A stretch of DNA of 64,000 nucleotides from Plazaster borealis (Eukaryota > Echinodermata > Asteroidea > Forcipulatida > Labidiasteridae). Below, piece after piece: positions 13,001-24,917 of the stretch. The stretch covers positions 23,178,822 to 23,242,821 of the forward strand of contig CM037473.1 in the NCBI GenBank assembly GCA_021014325.1, given 5' to 3'. The notes under the pieces were generated by a model that ran no database searches, was not told the origin of the DNA, and saw only the letters and a list, made by a program, of their open reading frames with translations. The translations under genes and the position numbers were made by a program. Each line of letters opens with the position of its first letter. The first letter of the stretch is position 1.

Positions 13001-14033
13001 AAGTGTAAAATGTTAAAACTGCTTGGTACAAATATTTTGTAGGCCCTAACATTTGGTCAATTTAGTGGTATGTATTGCAATTTATAACTTGCTGAAAATT
13101 AAAAAATAAACTTACCGCAAGAGGGCGATGTTGACTATTTTGTTCCAGAGCTGTGTACATTATTGACAAAATTTCGACATGGAGGGATTAGTTTTCTTTG
13201 ACGCTCGGTTCAAATGTAGCACAACCATTGAGTTATATGAACACAACTCTGTGAGCACAACCGAATGTGCAGTCTAGTCTGACACCCTAGGTGCGCACAT
13301 GCTTCCCCCCTTTTTTGGGGGGGATACACACCAAAAAATAATTGTTTCTATTCGCGAGCTGTCGCAAGTCTCTCAAAACAAGGCTCTCCTCCCCGGGTAT
13401 TTTATTCTGCTGTTCGTCGTGCTGCATAATTATGTGCATTTATCTGACGAATGAAACCAACATATCAGTGAATGCTTCGTATGTACACTGTATGGCTTAT
13501 TATCTACTGATGTGTCCTTAATGTATAGGATGGGTTGAATGAATAAATATAACATAACAAATTACGAGAAATCATTTGATTAAGTCAAGTCGAACGAACA
13601 GTTGATCGTATGCCAGCCTCGAGATATTTCAAGAAAAGGGACTTGAAACTGAGTTTAAGATTGTTGTTACTGGGTATGTTGGTTGAAATATCGCTGCTGT
13701 TTAGGCCAAAAATTTAACTGCAAGTCGAGTGATAAATCATGATGATTGGATCTGTCAGAGTAAGTGTTGTTGCTGGGTATAGGCCTAATGTGATACACTT
13801 GACATATTATTCTGAAGATAACCTAGTTGTTTTGAAACAATGCTTGTTATTTTGTTCTGTTGGTGTCTGCCTTGGCTGACACTCGGCTGTCCGTAAGAGA
13901 ATAAGGCTTTCCCCGGAACCGGTTCCTCGTAGTCTCCCATTTCCATCGTTCTCATCCACCGCTCTCATCAATGACGGTTCCCATACCCGTTTACTATAAT
14001 AATTACGTACATTATCCCCTTGTGATTATGAGG

Positions 14034-14335
14034 GACACTTGACTTCGGATTGGGCGCTTTGGGCTATAAAAAGCGTTTGTATGGTTGGAAATAATGGTTT
14101 TAATAAAATTATCCAAACACACGTCGTATGCCTCGTAGATGTGTGGTTTTTCCTTTACTTCGTGAAAAGCACATGGTCCGTAATTTTGTGGAGTCAAAAA
14201 TGTGGTTATACAAAATGGTGGACCGTATTAGTTCACGAAGTAAAAGGAAAACCACCCAATTTCGAGGGATATTCGTGTAATTCATTATATTCTACTATGC
14301 TTGTTATAGCCCAAAACGCCCAATCCGAAGGCAAT
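14034..14335. repeat. Fold-back inverted-repeat element
   Basis: The left end at 14043-14069 (CTTCGGATTGGGCG then TTTGGGCTATAA) is matched in inverse orientation at 14304-14330 (TTATAGCCCAAAACGCCC then AATCCGAAG), 26 of 27 identical. Inner arms also pair: CACGAAGTAAAAGGAAAACCAC on the right with GTGGTTTTTCCTTTACTTCGTG on the left, apart from a single-base difference. The whole element of about 300 bp is a long imperfect palindrome without a transposase. The open frames across it are by-products of the palindrome. Confidence 0.75.
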
Positions 14336-14585
14336 GTGGGGCCCTTTAAACCCAAGACGTAACCTTGAGAGACAGATCCGTGCTAATTAATGAAGGGTGA
14401 AAAACAGAGGCCTGTCGCCGTTACGTCCGGTTCAATAACGGTCTCAGTGTAAAAGCTTTTTCCCTCATAATGACTTGAGTGGGTATTTATCTGATTTGAT
14501 CCTTTTTGTGATAAGTTTAAATCAAACACGGCAACGGACGGCATGACATGCCTTAATTGGCAGCCAACCCCTTTGCTCTGCATGA

Positions 14586-14760
14586 TGTCTTCATATCAGA
14601 ATTAATATGGATGAATAGAACAAATAAAGAGGGTAATGGCATATTGGGCGGTTGATGATGGGTAGCCATTTCGATTAATTGTAATGAATCTAAATACTGC
14701 TCCCCGCTAAGAGCTTTCAACATGTGCGTCCTGAATATACTTTCTGTAATGAAACATTGT
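14586..14760 (+). promoter_or_regulatory. Upstream block shared by receptor genes A and B
   Basis: GTCTTCATATCAGAATTAA, GGTAGCCATTTCGA and AGCTTTCAACATG here align in order with GTCTTCCTGTCAGAATTAAC, GGTAGCCATTTTGA and AGCTTTTAACGTT at about 28964-29140, upstream of gene B. A third, partial relative lies at about 26060-26215. A conserved regulatory role is inference; shared descent by tandem duplication is enough to explain it. Confidence 0.45.
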
Positions 14761-14845
14761 TTGCTGACCCAAAATTTAAAAAAGGGTTTAATTAAAAATC
14801 ATGGCAATAGACTCTCTCGAGACTGTCGCACTTCTCACGACTCTT

Positions 14846-15006
14846 TACATAGACTTTTTCGCAAATACTCGGTACGCGCTCATTTGCCGTGGGAAGAGGT
14901 GCATGCCGGTAAAATATTGACAAACCTTAGTCGCAATCTAGACCAGCATGCACCTCAATCCACGGCTAACGCATGCGCACGGAGTGTTTGCGAAGTAGTC
15001 TATGTA
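14846..15006. repeat. Long inverted repeat in the proximal 5' flank of gene A
   Basis: Left arm 14846-14910 and right arm 14942-15006 are imperfect reverse complements about 65 bp long, with a 31-bp spacer. Matching parts include TACATAGACT, TTCGCAAA, GCCGTGG and GAGGTGCATGC on the left arm against their complements on the right. It ends 70 bp before the TATA-like box. It may be a MITE or a functional hairpin; no counterpart was seen upstream of B or C. Confidence 0.7.
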
Positions 15007-15030
15007 GATAAACCACACCCTCTAACGCGT
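15007..15030 (+). promoter_or_regulatory. Short promoter-proximal motif conserved between A and B
   Basis: GATAAACCACACCCTCTAAC here recurs as GATAAACCACGCCCTCTAAC at about 29940-29960, upstream of gene B. It lies about 60 bp before the TATA-like box of A. The CACACCC/CACGCCC core resembles a KLF/Sp-type GT box, but that is inference. Confidence 0.35.
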
Positions 15031-15075
15031 TGAAGTTATCAAGCTTGTTTTCAGTCAAGCTCGTGTATTCAGCAA

Positions 15076-15085
15076 TATATAAAAG
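15076..15085 (+). promoter_or_regulatory. TATA-like box of receptor gene A
   Basis: TATATAAAAG lies 98 bp before the chosen ATG at 15183, which would allow a 5' UTR of about 70 nt. No equivalent TATA is evident at the same distance upstream of gene B or C. Confidence 0.45.
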
Positions 15086-15182
15086 CTCCGGCGATGTCTT
15101 AAATCGTTTTCCACTGGACTACCAACGGGTGGATATTTGGCTTAATTCGCTCATCATAGTTGGATGTTCCGAGGACTATGCA

Positions 15183-18100
15183 ATGAAATTGATGCTCCTG
15201 TTATCATCCGCAGCATTGCTGCACGGTAAGCACCCATTAATTTGATTTATTTGGTGCCTCTTCTACACAAACATTTGGTTTTGATATGCCTATCTGTTGT
15301 TCAAGATAAAACAAAAGGAATGTTTCATATTTGGAAGACCACTGATGCCTTTTCCAATGTTTTTATTATTTCGGGGTGGCAGTGAAGCAAGGCTAACTGA
15401 ATTGTTCTGCCGAATTATATTTCTTTGAAAGTGTCGGTGAAGGGCTCGACTTATTGGGAGGCCCGAATTATGTTTTCATTTCATATCGGTATGTAATACG
15501 GACGTAGAATATTTAATGTCTACTATAAGTAAAAAGAAACAAATTTTCTCACGGTAATGATCAAACCTTTCCTCAATGCTTCCCTAGCTGGTTGACGTTG
15601 AGTTGCGAAAATTATTCCAACATGTTAATTCATAGATCGCAGTTGTCGGCCTACAGTAGTTTGGATGAAATAATGCACTCACCAAAAAAAACTAGATGGA
15701 ACCATTTCTAAACAACCATTATTTTATAAAATATCAGTATAACGGGTAACGGCTGCTAATCACGATCTCTTTGATTTCCCTCTTAAAGGTATCGTACACG
15801 TTTGGTAATGACTCAAAACAAATATTAGCATAAAAACTTACTTGGTAACAAGCAACGGAGGGCTGTTGATAATAAAACATTGTAGGAGTCCCTCTGAAGT
15901 AACGTAGTTTTTGAGAAAGAGGTAATTTCTCAATAAAAATAATAAAAACTTTTTGCAAGAAGTTTTTATTCCTATCTGAAAGCAAACCAATTTGTACAAC
16001 AAGGGTGTTTTTTTCTTTCATCATTTTCTTGCCCTTTCGATGACCAATTGAGCCCAAATTTTCACAGGCTTAATTTTATGCATATGTGAGAACACTGGTC
16101 TTTGTCAATTTCCAAACGTACGTTACTTTACGAACCAATTAGGTTTATAGCAATGTAAATGGACAATCTGTTTATTTCTTCTTTACAGGTTGTTTCGGTC
16201 AAATGAACACCCAGCAGTTGCTGAGAAAGTTACTTGATAGCTATGAGTTCACCACTTTACGCCCGGTCAGAAATGACTCAGATGCCGTTACTGTGGGGTT
16301 TATGTTAGTACTTTCACAAGTTATAGAATTGGTAAGATCGATTCTTTTTACCGTACAAGATAACTATTTGAGAACTGTTTAACAATTCACATCCAAATGA
16401 GATTTACACCATGATTGTAACCGCAAGATGAACTATACTTCTTGTAGTCTACAGAACCAAGCGAAGCTTCAAACATCACTTACGTGTTGAACTCAAAATG
16501 TATATAAGCTTTCATTATACATCAACCGATTACTATTTGATTTTAATATTTACCAACACTGTTTTATCTGTCACAGAATGAACAACATCAAACTCTTGAA
16601 ATCGGAACGTGGTTCGCTCAGGTAAGAAAGGCTGTTTATTGGCCTTTAAAACCCTTAACTGTGGGTGAAGGGGCAAATATATCATACCACACCATCCAAT
16701 ATATATTAAAAATGTTTTCTGTGCATTTCCGATGATATTTTACATTTAAGAGACTTCTTTACATGCCCAGCAATTGTCTAGAATTATTTGAGTTAATTAA
16801 TAACCCAGTAATTGATTTATTTTCCCTAATTAGCTAACCTTTTAGGGGCGTGGAAACACCCCCACTTAATCCCGAGGGACAAAAGGGCCAATATTACTAA
16901 ATATTAATAATATGTGCAGTTCCCACAAATTTTTACATCATCCAAGTGTCTTCTTTACATGCCTAGCTATTGTCTATTAGTCATTTAGCAACCAGTAATT
17001 GGTATATTTCTCTAATTATCTAAGTTCTCAATGGCATGGCAATGCCCTTATTTACCATCCAATATTTTTCTTGAAAAAACCCTGTAAACAAAAAAAACAA
17101 AACAAAAATTGGGGGCCTGACCTCCCCCTCTAAGATATGTTAAATGGTCCATTCTAGGATATCAAGGAATTTGACTCCCCCAGTCATTAGACTTTGGAGA
17201 AATTACTTAATTAGTGATGGTGTGGAATAACTCAAAAACGCTACCACTTTTTGAAATGAAATTTTCACAGGTTAGTTTTATGGTATCTACAACTATATAG
17301 GATTGAAACAAACAGTGGGTTCCAATTACCAAACGTATACAATCCCTTTAACTTATCTAAAATTATCACGAATCGGTTAAAAAGCAAACACGTTTTTGTT
17401 CTCTTTGTGTCCTATATTCAGCAATGGACGGACGAGTTTATGATATGGGATCCCGAAAAACACAACGGAGTGAAACGACTTTTTGTTCCCAGATCCGAAA
17501 TATGGTTACCGGACATTACAATGTACAATAAGTAAGAGAATCTTTCATGATATTTAATTCTTTGGAGGGACATGAACGCAAAACGTAAAACAACATTTCT
17601 GTGTCAAAGATTCGTATATAAACCAATAACTGTACCAACAAGAAAATTTCCCAGACCGTCCTATTAATGCAGCATGGTAGTGTCATTTTGCTCGAAAGGA
17701 TTGCAATAATTATTTAGATTAATTTATCACTAGCTTAAAACCGTAATCGCGCCATAGCCTTGATCAAGGCAGTCGCATTTCACTCCAAAAGAGACGCCGT
17801 AAACCCATCCGTATACGCTGTGCGTAAGGTGTGTATCACATCGCACGACCCACCCGTACACTGTGCGTAATGTGTGTATCACATCGCACGACGCCCCGTA
17901 CACACACTGTGCGCAGGTCATCCGCACTCGTACCACTCTCCGCATGCGGAGGCCGTCAGGCCGACAGCCTTGACGGGTCTGTAACTTCCGGGTTTAATGT
18001 GTTTCTTGATATTTTCGTCCAATATTGGACGAAAATGGGGGGGCTCTCGGATATGCTAGTATGCAGCTCATGAATATTTAAATATTTCGTCAGACCTATT

Positions 18101-21100
18101 GCAGACAACACAGGATGGGAAGCAAATGAATTATTCATTTTGACGTCCAATCACGAGCTTCTCTCACTATGACCTTTGTACCATATCATGCTTGCTGTAT
18201 GTGATGCGATGTGAGTAGGTAGCGACTTAATGGGGTTTGTGTGTAGCATTGTCTCAGCCATTTTGGACCGGTAATCTGCGAGGCAGGTCAGTCAGCTCAT
18301 AAGTGCTGAACCGGGGCGCGGCCCCTGGAGCTTTATGCGCTGCACTCAAGTTACCTCATTGGACTACCCTCGGATCATTCGCCATTCTTTTGGTTATTAA
18401 TTCTTGAGTTGATGTAGTTTCTGCATCTGTGTTTTCCTGACATGTCCTCTCGAAGTCCGACTCTGTGCAGCCACTCACACCGTTTTCATACTTTTGAATT
18501 GTTCTCAGACAGGGTCTTATAAGAATTTACTGCTAAACAAAAATTGACAGGATACAGCCACACATGATACATGTGAAATAGATTTTTAGCTACCCTGTTC
18601 TAGTGAGTGTACTTGGGAAATTTGGTGTTAGGCAGCTCTTTTTTAGTGGGGCGGCCAAAATGATATAAAAAGTGCAATGAGCTATATGCCTTCATGAAAC
18701 AATCAACAATGGTAGTTTATTAAGGTCTTTGTTTTGTATATTTTTACCTCAAATGAATGCACCAACAATGATTAAATCACTGTTTAATGATGCAAGATGG
18801 AGACATTTCCTGCTAGAAAATGGTGTATGTAATGTATGTTACAAATTGATCCACGCAACCTCATTTGTTTAATTCCTGCCATGCCCTCATTGTCTCGCTC
18901 AGCTGAGGAGAATACGCAACATTTTCAGATAGATATTATTATAACAAAGTATTCCCAAATTCAAACCGGTGCGCCATTTCGGTAGCCACATCTGGATACT
19001 GCATGCATATTCATAAGAATGAGTAAACAAGACTTCCGCCACTGACCAATGGGGTCTCGCCTTTCGCGCGCATTATAGTAATGAGTCATTGGCTTCGAGA
19101 CAGAACCGTCAAGGCGTTGTTTCGGTGATGTCGCATAATTATATACAGCTCACACGATCGAGCACGCGCATACCGTACTGCACACACAGACACCGTGCAC
19201 AGCACACAGCTTGGGCGGGTTGGTAGCTCGGGTGGGTAGCGCGGCGCAAATAAAATAAAAATGAAAACAATAAAATAAAATTGAGAAAAAACTCCAACGC
19301 CTTGATCAAGGCTAATCGCGCCATGGCATTATTTTTGTAACATTCATATACGCAGCAATGGAAAAATTTACACACAAGTTTAATAATACAATCCATTTTC
19401 GAATAAGATAATGATACAGCGAAACATTATGTGGCACCTTTTGAGGGTTTCAAAGGGCTTAATAAAGATAACAAAATTTGGTTAAAATTACACGGGCAAG
19501 TAAAACAAAACACTTAATAAACGTCCTACAAACGAGATATGAAAGTCAATTTCTGGAAAAGAAATCTGAAAGATGTTCAAATGGATGTGAAGAAAGTACA
19601 CAATTTGTTCATGATATCACCCCATTTGCCTTCTGTGATTGAGAGGAGCAGGCCAGTTTCCAACTGGCAGTGCGTAACTGCATATACCCCTGCATAAATG
19701 GACTTTTAGCATTTCCAAATTCTGTCCGAGGGTCTAGAGATTGTATATAACCATAGAGAAAGGACAAAGCATTTCAGGGGCGGATCCAAAAACCAGCTTG
19801 ACTGTCAAGAGCGTGCCCACTAAATAACAGATATCACTTCAACTCCTAATTGCTCCATCTCATCATAGAGCTATGATTTCATCAACTGATGGTCAAACAA
19901 CTGTCCAGGCAGGCAACTTCACAGCATCCCCGGCTAACCCAACAACCCCCAAGACATACAGCCCATTGATAGAAGCCGCAGGCCTGTTTTCAATTAGGAC
20001 AGCCTGGCAGTATATTAGTGCACAGCCAATGACGCCAGCATACGTCTATGTTAGTGTATCGTATGTGGTGTTATAAAACAAACATCAGGGAGGTTTCGCA
20101 GTGGATACGGATACGGATACGTCAACACTCTGTGTGTTCACGTGACGCGTAACCGCGACTTCTGTGTTTTGCATGGACGTTAAAGAGGGGCTCTCTAGGA
20201 TGCTCTCAATATTTGAGTTATTACCTTTTTATGGTCGAATAGACATCGTAGATACCGGTTAATAACCATTTAACACTTAAAATTTGCATTTAGTAATAAA
20301 GAATTCAAGTCAAAAATGCACCTCTCCGCGCGGCTTTTTCAGCCGAAAGTCAAAAACTGTTTATCTATGATAATGATATGCATTGACCCCTTGACGTCGC
20401 TGGTGGCTAAAAACTCACGGTTAGCATTATAAACACACACATAAATGTCTCTTTGCTTGGTAAACAAAACAAAATCAAGAAGAAACCAAACTTACATCAT
20501 ACAGTAAAATACTCTTTCTGTCCATCCAGAGTATCCTAAATTGTGTAAATTGTAAAATGAAGCCTACACATTGGGTAGTTTTTCGCTATAAACAAGCTAA
20601 AATTTCCACGGAACTTAACTAAAGCTCCGCAGACCATGAGCGTGTGGACCAGTGTTGTATACGGTTTGAACGTGTGCACACCAGCGATGATTATTGCAAT
20701 GTCATGGGAATCGCCGTTTCCCCGAGCATGCGCAGAAACGTTAAGTCTACAAACACGCGACTGCTTGATTGTGCGTTGTGTATAATAGGGGTCTCCCCCG
20801 TGATAATGCCGCGCCGTTGTTGCTGTTTACAGGAATCGCCGTGCCGTGTGTGTATGTTAGGGTTGAATTTGACGTGTAGAGCGATGTACTGAAAATCAAG
20901 CCGAGCTGCGGAATCGCCTCGCCTCTCAAAGAACGAAAACCCCCAAATCATAAATCCGTTGTAATTTGGCTTGCTGATTTTTGCCTGTTGGATCATCCTA
21001 TAAAAAGTCATATTTACGGCCGTATTGATTGCAAATGGTGAAGTTTTGCGAAGTATTTGCGTTAGCTCAGTGCATTCATATAGGCAGGTCAAAACTAACT

Positions 21101-24100
21101 AGACTCCGGTGACGTCATGAGTTCGTCGTCGCGGTTGTTGTTTGACCTCGCGTTTTCAGATTTCGGGCTGGGAGTGTTTCGAGGACAAGACATTTTTACG
21201 CTGTTTTAGCGTGAGGTAAGGGACTCATAATAATTTATTATATTTCTTGGGGACTCCATCTATTAGAAAAATGTAAAAGCCAAATATTTCCAAACATCCT
21301 GGAGCCCCTCTTTAACAACGGATACGAGAGCTCATACACGTACGTTAAAAACGGATACCGTTTTGCTGATGTTAGTTGCATTTTTGCCCAAGATTAAAAC
21401 GATTTTCCCCGGTATTGCTTTTGTCATTCATATGACATAAATAAAAATGTGTTAATAATTAGTATTAAGTAAAATATTGGGAAAATGCAGTGTAAACAGA
21501 GTCTCTATTTTGCCGTGCTTGCTGTAAACTATCTTTACACGCGTTTGAACGTGTGGGTCCGAAAACGAACAGTTAATCAAAAATACTATGCAACCGAATT
21601 CTCCAATGTAACTAGAACATACACATAATGTTGTTGGATTTGTTTTGCTCGCAAAACCTACACCCATTCTGGCGCGCATCCAACTTGAACGGATACGGTT
21701 ATCGTATCTGTATCTGTATCCATATCCGTACACTTCTCTATTGTCTGCTTTTACTCGTGCTGATGGTTAAAGCTGCTCTCTCACTAATCTATGATCACTG
21801 AGGCATTATGCAGAACGCTCTGGGGATCACCTCGGGAGTTTTAACCGGTATCACTCGAAGCATTCAATATTTACATAGCAAGAGCTCTCTAGCATTATAC
21901 AGCTTCATGAAGAAAAAAATGGAAACAAAATAAACAATTTAAACCGAGTTTCAATATCAACCTTTGTTGACATTTCTGATTCTATCTTCTTTTTTCCAGT
22001 GTGAACGGAAACTTTGAAAGCTACAAAAAAACTTCAGTCGTCGTTAACTACAATGGCTTGGTGAGATGGGAGGCCCCAGTCATTCTAAAAAGTTCCTGCA
22101 AGATAGACGCGCGACTTTTCCCCTTCGACACACAAGTCTGTAAGCTAAAATTCTCATCGTGGGTATACAATGGATTGGAATTAAAGCTTCGTATATTGGA
22201 TGAAATAGACAGTAACAATCTGTACGAGGACGTCGGGGTCTGGGAGCTTCTTGAAATCAAAGTGAACCAGGGCGAGTCTCATTACAATGACATTCCCTTC
22301 CAAGAACTGACGTATATCCTCTATTTAAGACGTAAACCCTTGTTCCACATTATCCAAGTCATGATTCCGTGTGTGCTGCTCTCTCTACTCAATCTGATGG
22401 TGTTTGTCTTGCCCCCCGAGTCGGGAGAGAAAGTATCACTGGGTATGGCCAACCTGTTGTCTCTGGTTCTGTTCCAGCAGCTGATCAGCAACGCTGTTCC
22501 CCCCACTGCAGATAAAGCGCCTATCATTGGTGAGTTTGTTTTGTTATTTATTTAAAGGGAAAATGCATTATTGTTCAGTGCAAATTACTTTAATTCCCAG
22601 ATTTTCCATCAAAATGTTGTTGTAGTGAAAACAACGAGTTAAGATTAAATTGTTGTTTAGGAACTTTGAACCCGTCCATATCGGGCTTATTTCAATTACG
22701 GGAGTTGTGGCAACCGAAATACGCAAAGGTAATTAATTGTGCGGTTTAAATGGTATTGTCTCAACAGTACTTCAGTACTTATCGGAAAATTTTCAGATTG
22801 AAACTCTTAAACATTTTTTGCCATAATTAAGACCGCATTTTGTTCTTTGAAGATGGGTACTCAGTCTTTTTGTTCGGTCTGTACAAAGACACAATGACTT
22901 TGTTGCAATGCGTTACCTATGTCTATATTTGGGGGTTTCGGCCATACGCCGAAACTACCTTTGTTTTCGACGAGATTTTTATTTTTGGGGGGTTGCGGCT
23001 ATCCGCTGAAACCACCTTTGTTTTCGTCGAGATTTGTATTTATTTTATTGGGGGTTTCGACTATCCGCCAAAACCACCTTTGTTTTCGTCGAGATTTTGT
23101 TTCGTCTTTTACGTATTATTATTATACTTCCATTCAAACAGTTCTCATAGCATACATGTACATGTGAAATTTTGTTATGTTCGATCTCAGGAACTACAGG
23201 CTTAAAATCAACAAACAATGCATCAAATGAAAGCCTGTGCTCTAACTTAGATCAAGCAGCAGTTGTTTTGAGTGTTTTTCGTTCTTGACGATATTAACCA
23301 GAAGTATCGCCGTGTCTGTGTACACTACACGTAATTCACGCTGTATGTAGCATACGGGCCGTACATCACACAGCCATTATCCCATCCCACGCGTGGCATC
23401 GTTCCGACCTTTGGACTTTCCATTTATGCATTTGGTTCACTGCTTCGCTTTGGTTTATTTAACTAACGATGGCACTATAAAATCAATGGTGGACTTGTAT
23501 TAGCGCCCTCTCGCGTTTTGGGATATGAAGATAAGTAAAAACAATTAAATACGGATGCGTTATAGGGTTATTTAGACAATTACAAATAATTTAATGAACG
23601 GAAGGGTTTAGGGGATATTAGTAGCGGTTTATCCCCACGCATATTCAAGAATTCTCCCACCGCAATTCATTTCAAGGTCTGTGCGGTATAGTTTAATAAT
23701 AAATTTAGCCTTGGCGTGGTAATTTATTATTTATTAAAGTTGTAAACCGTCTGAACCATAGTCAAAGAGTTAAAATATTTGAGCAATTTTGTAACCTATC
23801 TTGTAATTTACGACCCTCTTTGACTTTTACTTCCGGACAAACAGGAAGCTCTAAAATTAAAAATCCATATCTCGTGAACCACATGTCATGAAGTCAAAAT
23901 CTTTGTGACGTCTCGGAGCTTAGGACACATTTGTTATTATTAAAAACATGACCCCACTTTGATCTTTTCTTCCGGTCCAAACAAAAAATTAATATATAAA
24001 AAATACATTTCCTTAACCACATTTCATAAAGTCACAATCTTTGTGCCATCTTGTAGCGTATACCAAAGTTCGTACGAACAAAAAAAATGTTTTCGTCATC

Positions 24101-24917
24101 GTGATGTCAAAATATTACATTAATTCAAAGTTTATAATTCAAAATAAGCCAAAACCCCAGTATTTGTTTGTAAAAAATCAGGTCTAGTTGTTTTTATTTT
24201 GTTAATGTCAGATAGGTAAACTGATACAGGCATGAGGCTGTATACACAGTTTTTATGTTGGGCGAGTCAAAAAAACAAACCCAAATTCCATCACTTTTAA
24301 TTTTATACTATGATTTTTACTCGGACTTCAAGTGTCAAAAATGGATGCCTGAAGCTTTCAAGCATTAAACAAAATCTTTGCAAGTTACATACTATAGTAC
24401 AGTTGTGACTAAATTCACAGACTATTATTTTTGTATTGCAGGATATTTCTTCTGCCCAATGATAGCTCTTGCTAGTTCCTCCATCGTATGTACCGTGATC
24501 GTACTCAACCTGTTTCATCGCGACAATCGGCAGTCCATACCAAGATGGGTCAAAATCGTAGTGCTCAAACACATTGCAAAGTTAGTCCGTTACAAATCTT
24601 CGAAAGGATCCTCCCTAACTACTCGAAGATGCGGACAAGATCTGACCAATTCCAGACAAGATCCGGCTGAGAAATCCGGAGAAGGCACAGATAAGGAGCA
24701 GGAGGTTAACACGATGTTCATCCCAGATTACAGTCAAGTGGAAGTTAAAGCTGTAGCAGATGAGACTTCAAAATCGCCCCACGAGACCGATGTGGCTCAC
24801 ACCTGGCAGGATGTGGCGCTCGTGATTGACAAGGCCGCTCTTCTCTTGTCATCTTTCGTTGCTGTCCTGTCAGTTACCGTAACTGCCTCGCTGTACATTC
24901 TACTCAGTCAACAGTAG
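15183..24917 (+). CDS. nAChR-like Cys-loop ligand-gated ion channel subunit, gene A
   Basis: Six coding exons with GT-AG junctions: 15183-15225, 16189-16331, 16577-16621, 17422-17531, 22000-22529 and 24442-24917, giving 448 residues. The phases (1,0,0,2,1) and the 45- and 110-bp exons 3 and 4 match the classical nAChR layout. Order: signal peptide (MKLMLLLSSAALL); extracellular domain with sequon N43-D-S, loop D W79, loop A WLPDITMYN with Y112, Cys-loop C147-C161 (CKIDARLFPFDTQVC) and loop B W168; M1 about 229-251 with PC; GEK then M2 about 257-278 with L9'; M3 about 288-314; a variable cytoplasmic loop; M4 about 420-445. Loop C (QGESHYNDIPF) lacks the vicinal cysteines of alpha subunits. GEK predicts cation selectivity. 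It is 5' in a tandem array with B and C and probably forms pentameric plasma-membrane channels. The ligand cannot be read from sequence. A possible AATAAA is at 25705. Confidence 0.93.
15783..16131 (+). repeat. Dispersed inverted-repeat element, family 1 (copy 2), in gene A intron 1
   Basis: It begins AAAGGTATCGTACACGTTTG and ends with the inverted counterpart TCCAAACGTACG. Internal words match copy 1 (530-918), including ACTTACTTGGTAACAAGCA and AACAAGGGTGTTTTTT. It lies between coding exons 1 and 2. Confidence 0.75.
16741..17022 (+). repeat. Local direct duplication in gene A intron 3
   Basis: Segments 16741-16838 and 16933-17022 share CTTCTTTACATGCC, CAATTGTCTA/CTATTGTCTA, CCAGTAATTG and CTCTAATTA/CCCTAATTA in the same order. 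This is a diverged direct repeat of about 95 bp. No coding role is seen. Confidence 0.5.
17210..17352 (-). repeat. Dispersed element, family 3 (minus copy), gene A intron 3
   Basis: It ends ACCAAACGTATACAATCCCT. Its complement (AGGGATTGTATACGTTTGGT) opens the plus-oriented copy at about 32665 in gene B. Shared interior: the site where AAAAACGCTACCAC appears here reads GTGGTAGCGTTTTT in the other copy. Confidence 0.65.
19087..19240 (+). repeat. Dispersed repeat with GGTAGCTCGGG tail (copy 1)
   Basis: CATTGGCTTCGAGACAGAAC, GTCAAGGCGTTG, CACACAGACAC and GGCGGGTTGGTAGCTCGGG occur here and in the same order at 37251-37402, between genes B and C. No inverted termini were found, so the class is undetermined. 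Confidence 0.65.
20096..21735. mobile_element. Outer inverted-repeat element with GGATAC-rich ends
   Basis: The left end carries repeats of GGATAC (GTGGATACGGATACGGATACG). The right end near 21685-21735 carries the complement pattern (CGTATCTGTATCTGTATCC, ATATCCGTACAC). The interior is interrupted by the TTAA-flanked element at 20184-21311. The bases on either side of that insert read as one shorter element if it is removed. Confidence 0.5.
20184..21311. mobile_element. TTAA-flanked inverted-repeat element nested in the outer element
   Basis: The termini are AGAGGGGCTC at 20184 and GAGCCCCTCT ending at 21311, exact inverted complements. They are flanked by TTAA at 20180-20183 and 21312-21315. 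TTAA target duplication is known for the piggyBac and Kolobok superfamilies. No transposase-like frame is visible in the 1128 bp (the longest frame, 133 residues on the minus strand at 20691-21092, has no recognisable motif), so it is a non-autonomous copy. Confidence 0.7.
22925..23105 (+). repeat. Three-unit hairpin-plus-linker array in gene A intron 5
   Basis: Three units of about 60 bp each have a short inverted repeat (GTTTCGGC-CATAC-GCCGAAAC in unit 1, imperfect versions in units 2 and 3) followed by the linker ACCTTTGTTTTCGTCGAGAT and T/A-rich sequence. The linker reappears in inverse orientation in a second array at 43343-43556 in gene C, where the hairpin stem is a different sequence. 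Confidence 0.7.

Larger units (their letters stand above)
12048..15075. other. Intergenic region upstream of receptor gene A
   Basis: It contains the lone satellite relic and two palindromic elements listed separately. From about 13390 to 14760 several blocks reappear upstream of gene B: TATTCTGCTGTTC at 13405 and 26758, GTTGGTTGAAATA at about 13678 and 27040, and the block at 14586-14760. This suggests the region was copied together with gene A. No coding exon is seen. Confidence 0.55.
17532..21999 (+). other. Intron 4 of gene A (4.5 kb), repeat-filled
   Basis: It contains a minisatellite at 17803-17925, with period about 45 bp and unit core GTGTGTATCACATCGCACGA. It also has a perfect 26-bp palindrome at 18011-18036 (half ATTTTCGTCCAAT), two occurrences of the palindrome GCCTTGATCAAGGC at about 17758 and 19299, a dispersed repeat at 19087-19240 and a nested mobile element at about 20096-21735. 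No coding exon is seen between the donor at 17532 and the acceptor ending at 21999. Confidence 0.7.

Noticed and set aside
14039..14362. 107-residue plus-strand frame upstream of gene A
   Set aside because: It runs through a palindromic element; both strands are open for the same reason.
20691..21092. 133-residue minus-strand frame as a transposase of the TTAA-flanked element
   Set aside because: No catalytic motif or zinc-finger pattern is visible, and the frame is short for any known transposase.
22048..22527. Minus-strand frames opposite nAChR exon 5 in genes A and B
   Set aside because: They are antisense shadows of a strongly conserved coding exon.
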